Origin: Chara braunii | Taxonomy: Eukaryota; Streptophyta; Charophyceae; Charales; Characeae | Assembly: GCA_003427395.1 (NCBI GenBank) | Contig: BFEA01000003.1 | Span: forward strand, 3,254,810 to 3,302,491 | Length of the DNA: 47,682 nucleotides | Direction: 5' to 3' | Part shown: piece after piece, positions 43,195-47,682 of the stretch | Numbering within the stretch: position 1 is the stretch's first letter | Layout of the letters: every line of letters starts with the position of its first letter | The notes under the pieces: model-generated | Told to the model about the DNA's origin: nothing | Seen by the model: only the letters and a program-made list of their open reading frames with translations | Databases searched by the model: none | Program-made: the position numbers and the translations under genes

Positions 43195-44556
43195 CCATGC
43201 AAGGTGTGAGTTCACACAAGTGTGTAAGGGAAACTGAGTCACAACTGACCTTGAGTGAAGTTAAAGATGACTCACTCAAGAAAGCCAAGTAATTATTTAA
43301 AATGCCACAAAACTTAAGTAGTGGCTGTTTACAAAACAATGATTCACGTCCTTCTTCAAACGTCACCACTGACACAGGCGTCACTCGCTAAGATTGAAGC
43401 GAGATAGCCCTCAAGGAGGGTGCTCTCACTTACAAGTCTCACATGGTCCCACTACAGTCCCAGCGACACCTTGCTCACCAAGAATAGTTTCACCTCAATC
43501 ACCATCCCAACCTCCTCCAATCACCTCGTCTGATCACAAGGTATTCACCAACACTTGCCTTGGTTTCAACCCCCAACCTCCTTGGTCCCAATTTGGGTCC
43601 CAAGTATCTCCACGTCGTCGTCGCGCCACCAAACGATCTTCCAAAAAAAAACTTTGGATTGCGGCACTTGTTCAGACACAAAAGCACTTCCAACCCCAAT
43701 GTCGTAGGCTCACACCCTAGCAGCCAGACCACCAAGCACCGTGCCCAAAAAAAAAGTCACCGCCGTAACCCCAATATATGGTCAGCAACCCCACCAGCCT
43801 CGTCGCGTAATTCCGCCAGCACCTCCCCTCAAAACACTGTCAAATATCGTGCTGCAAAAAGTACCGCCGCGCTGCACAAAAATTTCTATAGCATCTTCTT
43901 CCAAAAATACTACGGTGCAACCTTCCCACTCGAATATCATCGTGTAGGCCGTCGGACAACACCTCCCCTTAAAACTTTGCCTCTTGTTGCACGGTCTCAC
44001 CCTGTCGCAGTCTCAAAGCTATAGCTCTCACACAAGTGTGCAGCACAAGCACAAAGGTGGGGCGAGAAGCTCCTAACCCTTAGCTATGGCTGCCTCTCTC
44101 CTCCTCCAAGTGCTTCTGCAGACCTCCAACACCTCGCCTCACCACACCAACAGCCAGCCAACCAGCATTTACTTCAAGTAGAATGCCCCAACAACATTGC
44201 CACAAGTGTGAGGCTGTTGGGTGACAAGCTGACTTTTATAGCTAGCCGAAGGCATGTGGGCAGTTGCCTTGCCCACTGCCAAGCAAAAATTCGCCAGTGC
44301 TCTTGGCCCTTGATTTAAATCAATGGTCAGGAGCTTTGTGCCTTGGTTTTCCCTTAGGGGAACCAAGGTCATCAGTTTCCAGGAGTACCTGACCGATTTC
44401 CCAGGCTAGGTGCCCCTGGAAATGACTGTACTCAGCCATTTCAGAGTTACATTTTCAATTGAACAGGCACAGTCCCATCAACCCCTAGAACCTTCTAGGG
44501 GTTGCACCTGTTCCACGGCCGCGATCACAAGTCGTACGTGGCCGTTACTTTTTCCC
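43195..44556. repeat. Diverged ~1.4-kb direct repeat, copy 1
   Basis: It matches 45721-47196 in the same orientation. Shared landmarks in order: TTCACACA(A/G)GTGTG, a CTTGAGT.A hairpin, a C/A-rich middle with GTGCC-AAAAAAA blocks, GGTGGGGC, CACAAGTGTGAGGCTG, GCTGACTTTTATAGCTAG, GGGGAACCAAGGTCAT and ACTGTACTCAGCCATTT. The ends are best conserved and the middle only loosely. The copies could be LTRs of a non-autonomous element or an old tandem duplication. I found no primer site or coding region between them. Confidence 0.65.
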
Positions 44557-45720
44557 CCCCTTAGGGCGCTGATCTCCTAAGTACGAAGCGGACGCCGGTC
44601 GACTAGGACGGTCTCAACCAAGCGTGAAACCCAAATATTTATCCTAGTTCCTTAGACACACCCTCAAAAGAAAATTATAACAACCACACATATAATTACA
44701 TAAAAAAGAGTCGACCGTAGTTGACATGAATATATATCGAATATGAAATGATAACTGAAAAATTTGATACATCATACAATATATTTAATAACACAAGTTC
44801 AAAATAAAATTCGATCTCCTTGGGTCGAACTCCACAAAAATCATATGACCGCCAACGAGGAGTTGACTTTCGACAATAACATAGATGCAGTCGACAAGGA
44901 AGTTAGTCTGCCTTAGTTTTGACTTGATGAAACGTGTTGCCAAAGTTATTAATTTCAACCTATCGTCGACCTAAGATTAGACACGCTCACATCCATCTTC
45001 ATGCACTTCTAATTTTTTTGAAAGACAGACTGTTTTGTGGATGATTCTTGATCAGGTGCATTGCTTGAAGTGTTGCATGCCTCTCCCTCTAGGAAGTGGT
45101 CTGGGGTACTCCTCCTCACCCGAGCACAAGACTCGGATCTCAGAAGTCGAGTCATCTCCATCAAATCGGTAAAGTACCCCCTCGTAGAACGGCTCACTTC
45201 GGGTCGATAACAGGGTTGGCTCCTGAAGCAACGAACCCCCGCCCCAGATGCTTCCTAAAGAAAAAGAATGTGTTCACCGCAAGTAATTTTCAGTTACTCT
45301 CATTTTTCATAAGTTCAGGGAAAAGAAACATAATGAGATAGAGAATGAGAATCATTTGGACATGTATAGATAGATAAGTCATTCGGGGCAGAAAGGGTCC
45401 ACCCTCAATAAAAGACTAAGTTCATTTGACATTTTCTGTTTTATTTCAATCACATTCATTTACGACATGCACTGAATTAATCTTTTTCAAAACAACAAGT
45501 CATTTTACAGCAGGCAGGGGAAAGGTAAAAAAAAAGACAATATTTTTCTTCATCTCAAATAGGCATAATCAATCTCCTTTGCAAACATCCTTCTACCTAG
45601 CTGCACATCATGCAAAAAAAACAACACAATTTTATACTCACGTCATACCTTTTCATTCACATGCATGACTCGCACAACTCTCCTCTACCTTTTCTTTTGA
45701 ACATTAAAAATGAACAGGGT
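44557..45720. other. Spacer between the 1.4-kb direct repeats
   Basis: AT-rich, no recognised gene. Landmarks such as TATAATTACATA near 44690 have no clear meaning. Confidence 0.5.
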
Positions 45721-47196
45721 CAAGCAAAGTGCGGGTTCACACAGGTGTGAAAGGAAGTCTGAGTCATTTAACTGACCTTGAGTAAAGTTTAGATCTGGCT
45801 TACTCAAGAAAGCCGAGTAATATATCAATCAAAGGAAAATGACCGCCGTAGAAAAATATGCGGCACACAACTTACAAGTTGTGGTCTTCCTCCTAAATGA
45901 CGGTCCGCGCTGCCTCTCAACACGTCCGCTCACAATAGCCGCATCGTGCATGTCTCATTCTCAAAATCAGTCCAACCTGGTCCAAAAATGATCCCAGATG
46001 GTTCCAAGTTGTCGCTGTACCACTGGATGGTCTTAAACTCAAAAGCCGCTCACACCGCGTGCCACAAAAAAATGAAGGTAACTCCGACTCAAACCGCATA
46101 TGCCACGGACCCCAATAATCACCACCATGAGCACTCACTCTGCACTTTTCTTGCCGTCGGTCCACGCACCACTACTGCACGATCCCAACGGTGCACCACT
46201 GTCAGCCCATACTACCGCCGAATAATGAGAAAGTAGTCTACCATCACCGCACACACCAAAAATTAAAAGCGGAACTGCCGCTCGCCGCACCATCGAAACC
46301 GGTACCACGCCGCTGTGCCAAAAAAAAAATTACTGCAGTTTCTTACCGAAGTGCCACTGCCATGCCAAAATTTTGGTAACGTAACCTCATAAAAAAATCG
46401 CCGCTATCGTGCCGTCAACTGGACAGCATCGCCACCGCCAATTTCGGTAGCATGATCCCTTCGGATACTCTGTCGTTGTTGCACCGCTAATCGAGCAACA
46501 CCTCCCCATACTCAAACTAAAAAAAACATCGGCGTCACGCAACAAATCCGGCATCACCTTCCCTTAGGAAAGTCTTGACGCCGCGGCAACAGTCCGACAG
46601 CACACCCCCCCTAAAATAGGTGTCGCTTGCTACACCGTCCCGACCCTGACGCAACCCGTCAGCCACTGCACTAGCACAAGGGTGGGGCAGAGCTTCCAGC
46701 CCTTGGCTATGGCCGCCCTGGCCTGTACTCCTCCAACTCTTTGCAAACCTCCACTCCACCAGCAACACCTCCACCGGCAACACCGCCCCTCTCCAACAGC
46801 ATGCAGCAGTCAGCCAGCATTCACTTAAGTGAATGCCCCAGCAGCACAACCACAAGTGTGAGGCTGCTGGGTGGAGTGCTGACTTTTATAGCTAGTTGAA
46901 GGCATGAGGGCAACTACTTTGTCCACTACCAGACAAAATTTATCAGTGCCCCTGACCCTTGATCTAAATCAACGGCTAGGAGCTAGGAGCCTTGGTTTTC
47001 CCCTAGGGGAACCAAGGTCATTTACCCCAGGAGTACCTGGTCGTTTTCCCAGGCCAGGTGCACCTGGAAATGGCTGTACTCAGCCATTTACTTCATCCTG
47101 CTCAAAGCAAACAGGCGCAGTCCCATCACCCCCTAGAAGCTTCTGGGGCTGCACCTGTCTCGCGGATGCGGCCATATTCACGGCCGTTACTTTTTT
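45721..47196. repeat. Diverged ~1.4-kb direct repeat, copy 2
   Basis: Partner of 43195-44556. The last ~500 bases, with GCTGACTTTTATAGCTAG near 46878 and CTGTACTCAGCCATTTAC near 47073, align well. Frames in it are low-complexity Pro/Thr/Ala readings and not supported as genes. Confidence 0.65.
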
Positions 47197-47589
47197 TTTT
47201 CTCTTTCTTTTTTTTCTCCCCTTCTTTTCTTATTTTTCTTGCCCCCTTGTTTCTCTGGAAGGGGCAACTCGTTTTTCTAAAATAATCAGCCTCCCCTTCC
47301 CTCTAAGTCATTTCACAGAGTCGAAGTAGTGTCAAGCTGAGTAGGGTCTTCTTTCTTCAGTGTGCCCGAACCTGACTCAGTTCAAGTGCCACGTTCAGGC
47401 GCCTTCTCAAGCAGCCACTGCTCATTCAGAAACAAACGGGCACAACTCACCAAGCCCCTAGTAGAAAAAGACGGAGGGGAACTAAAGAAAAAAAAAACCT
47501 CAATAAAAAAAACGAAGTGAAAATTCACCTTTTCGGCCATTGCTCTCGTCCCCGTCGAAGTCCAACCTCCAACCAGGTAAGCTACCTAA
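47197..47589. other. Unassigned spacer with T- and A-runs
   Basis: A pyrimidine tract at 47187-47240, then mixed sequence and A-runs. Nothing recognised. Confidence 0.5.

Positions 47590-47682
<93 letters not shown>
47590..47682. repeat. (CT)n microsatellite at the window end
   Basis: Almost pure CT for about 93 bases, continuing past the window edge. The assembly may break here. Confidence 0.95.

Noticed and set aside
43394-44024. Plus-strand Pro/Thr/Ser-rich frames within the 1.4-kb repeats
   Set aside because: Low complexity, not matched by an open frame in the partner repeat, no domain recognised.

Overview
This is a repeat-dominated nuclear window from a eukaryote, most likely a streptophyte green alga with a large genome. 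Chara is my best guess. The clues are a retrotransposon primer site matching plant tRNA-Asp, a BED/DUF659/hATC-type hAT transposase of plant style, one gene for a plant-like C2H2 zinc-finger protein, and dense microsatellites. The species cannot be proved from sequence alone.

Layout. 1-1604 holds palindromes, (TCC)n, short repeat families and a (GA)n tract. 1613-5106 is the body of a decayed hAT transposase gene: BED finger, catalytic core, hATC, then a long disordered tail. The tail is split by a nested LTR retrotransposon at 5107-30795 and resumes at 30796-31466. The retrotransposon is about 25.7 kb. Its LTRs are 6.2 kb (5107-11318) and 7.6 kb (23174-30795), begin TGTCG and end CGACA. Inside are a tRNA-Asp primer site, Gag with a zinc knuckle, protease, reverse transcriptase/RNase H and integrase, then a second Gag-like reading frame downstream of pol and 2 kb of non-coding DNA. 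All its genes carry in-frame stops, mostly TAG, or frameshifts, so this copy is dead.

The most striking structure is inside each LTR: nine hairpins that share a 19-base apical sequence (ATTGTTTCTACTGTGAATG) while their flanking arms differ from copy to copy and still pair. Next to them is an array with a 123-bp period whose strongly diverged units keep their length. I know of no described element with this hairpin design.

31467-38875 is a mosaic of microsatellites, minisatellites (one rich in CACGTG/ACGT cores), tandem duplications and small terminal-inverted-repeat elements. The only apparently intact host gene is on the minus strand at 38876-39859 and encodes a nuclear C2H2 (H-X5-H) zinc-finger protein. 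40716-43000 is a large inverted pair of about 770-bp AT-rich elements with hAT-like CAGGGTTGTC ends. 43195-47196 holds two diverged direct repeats of about 1.4 kb, each with a hairpin showing a compensatory base-pair change. The window ends in (CT)n.
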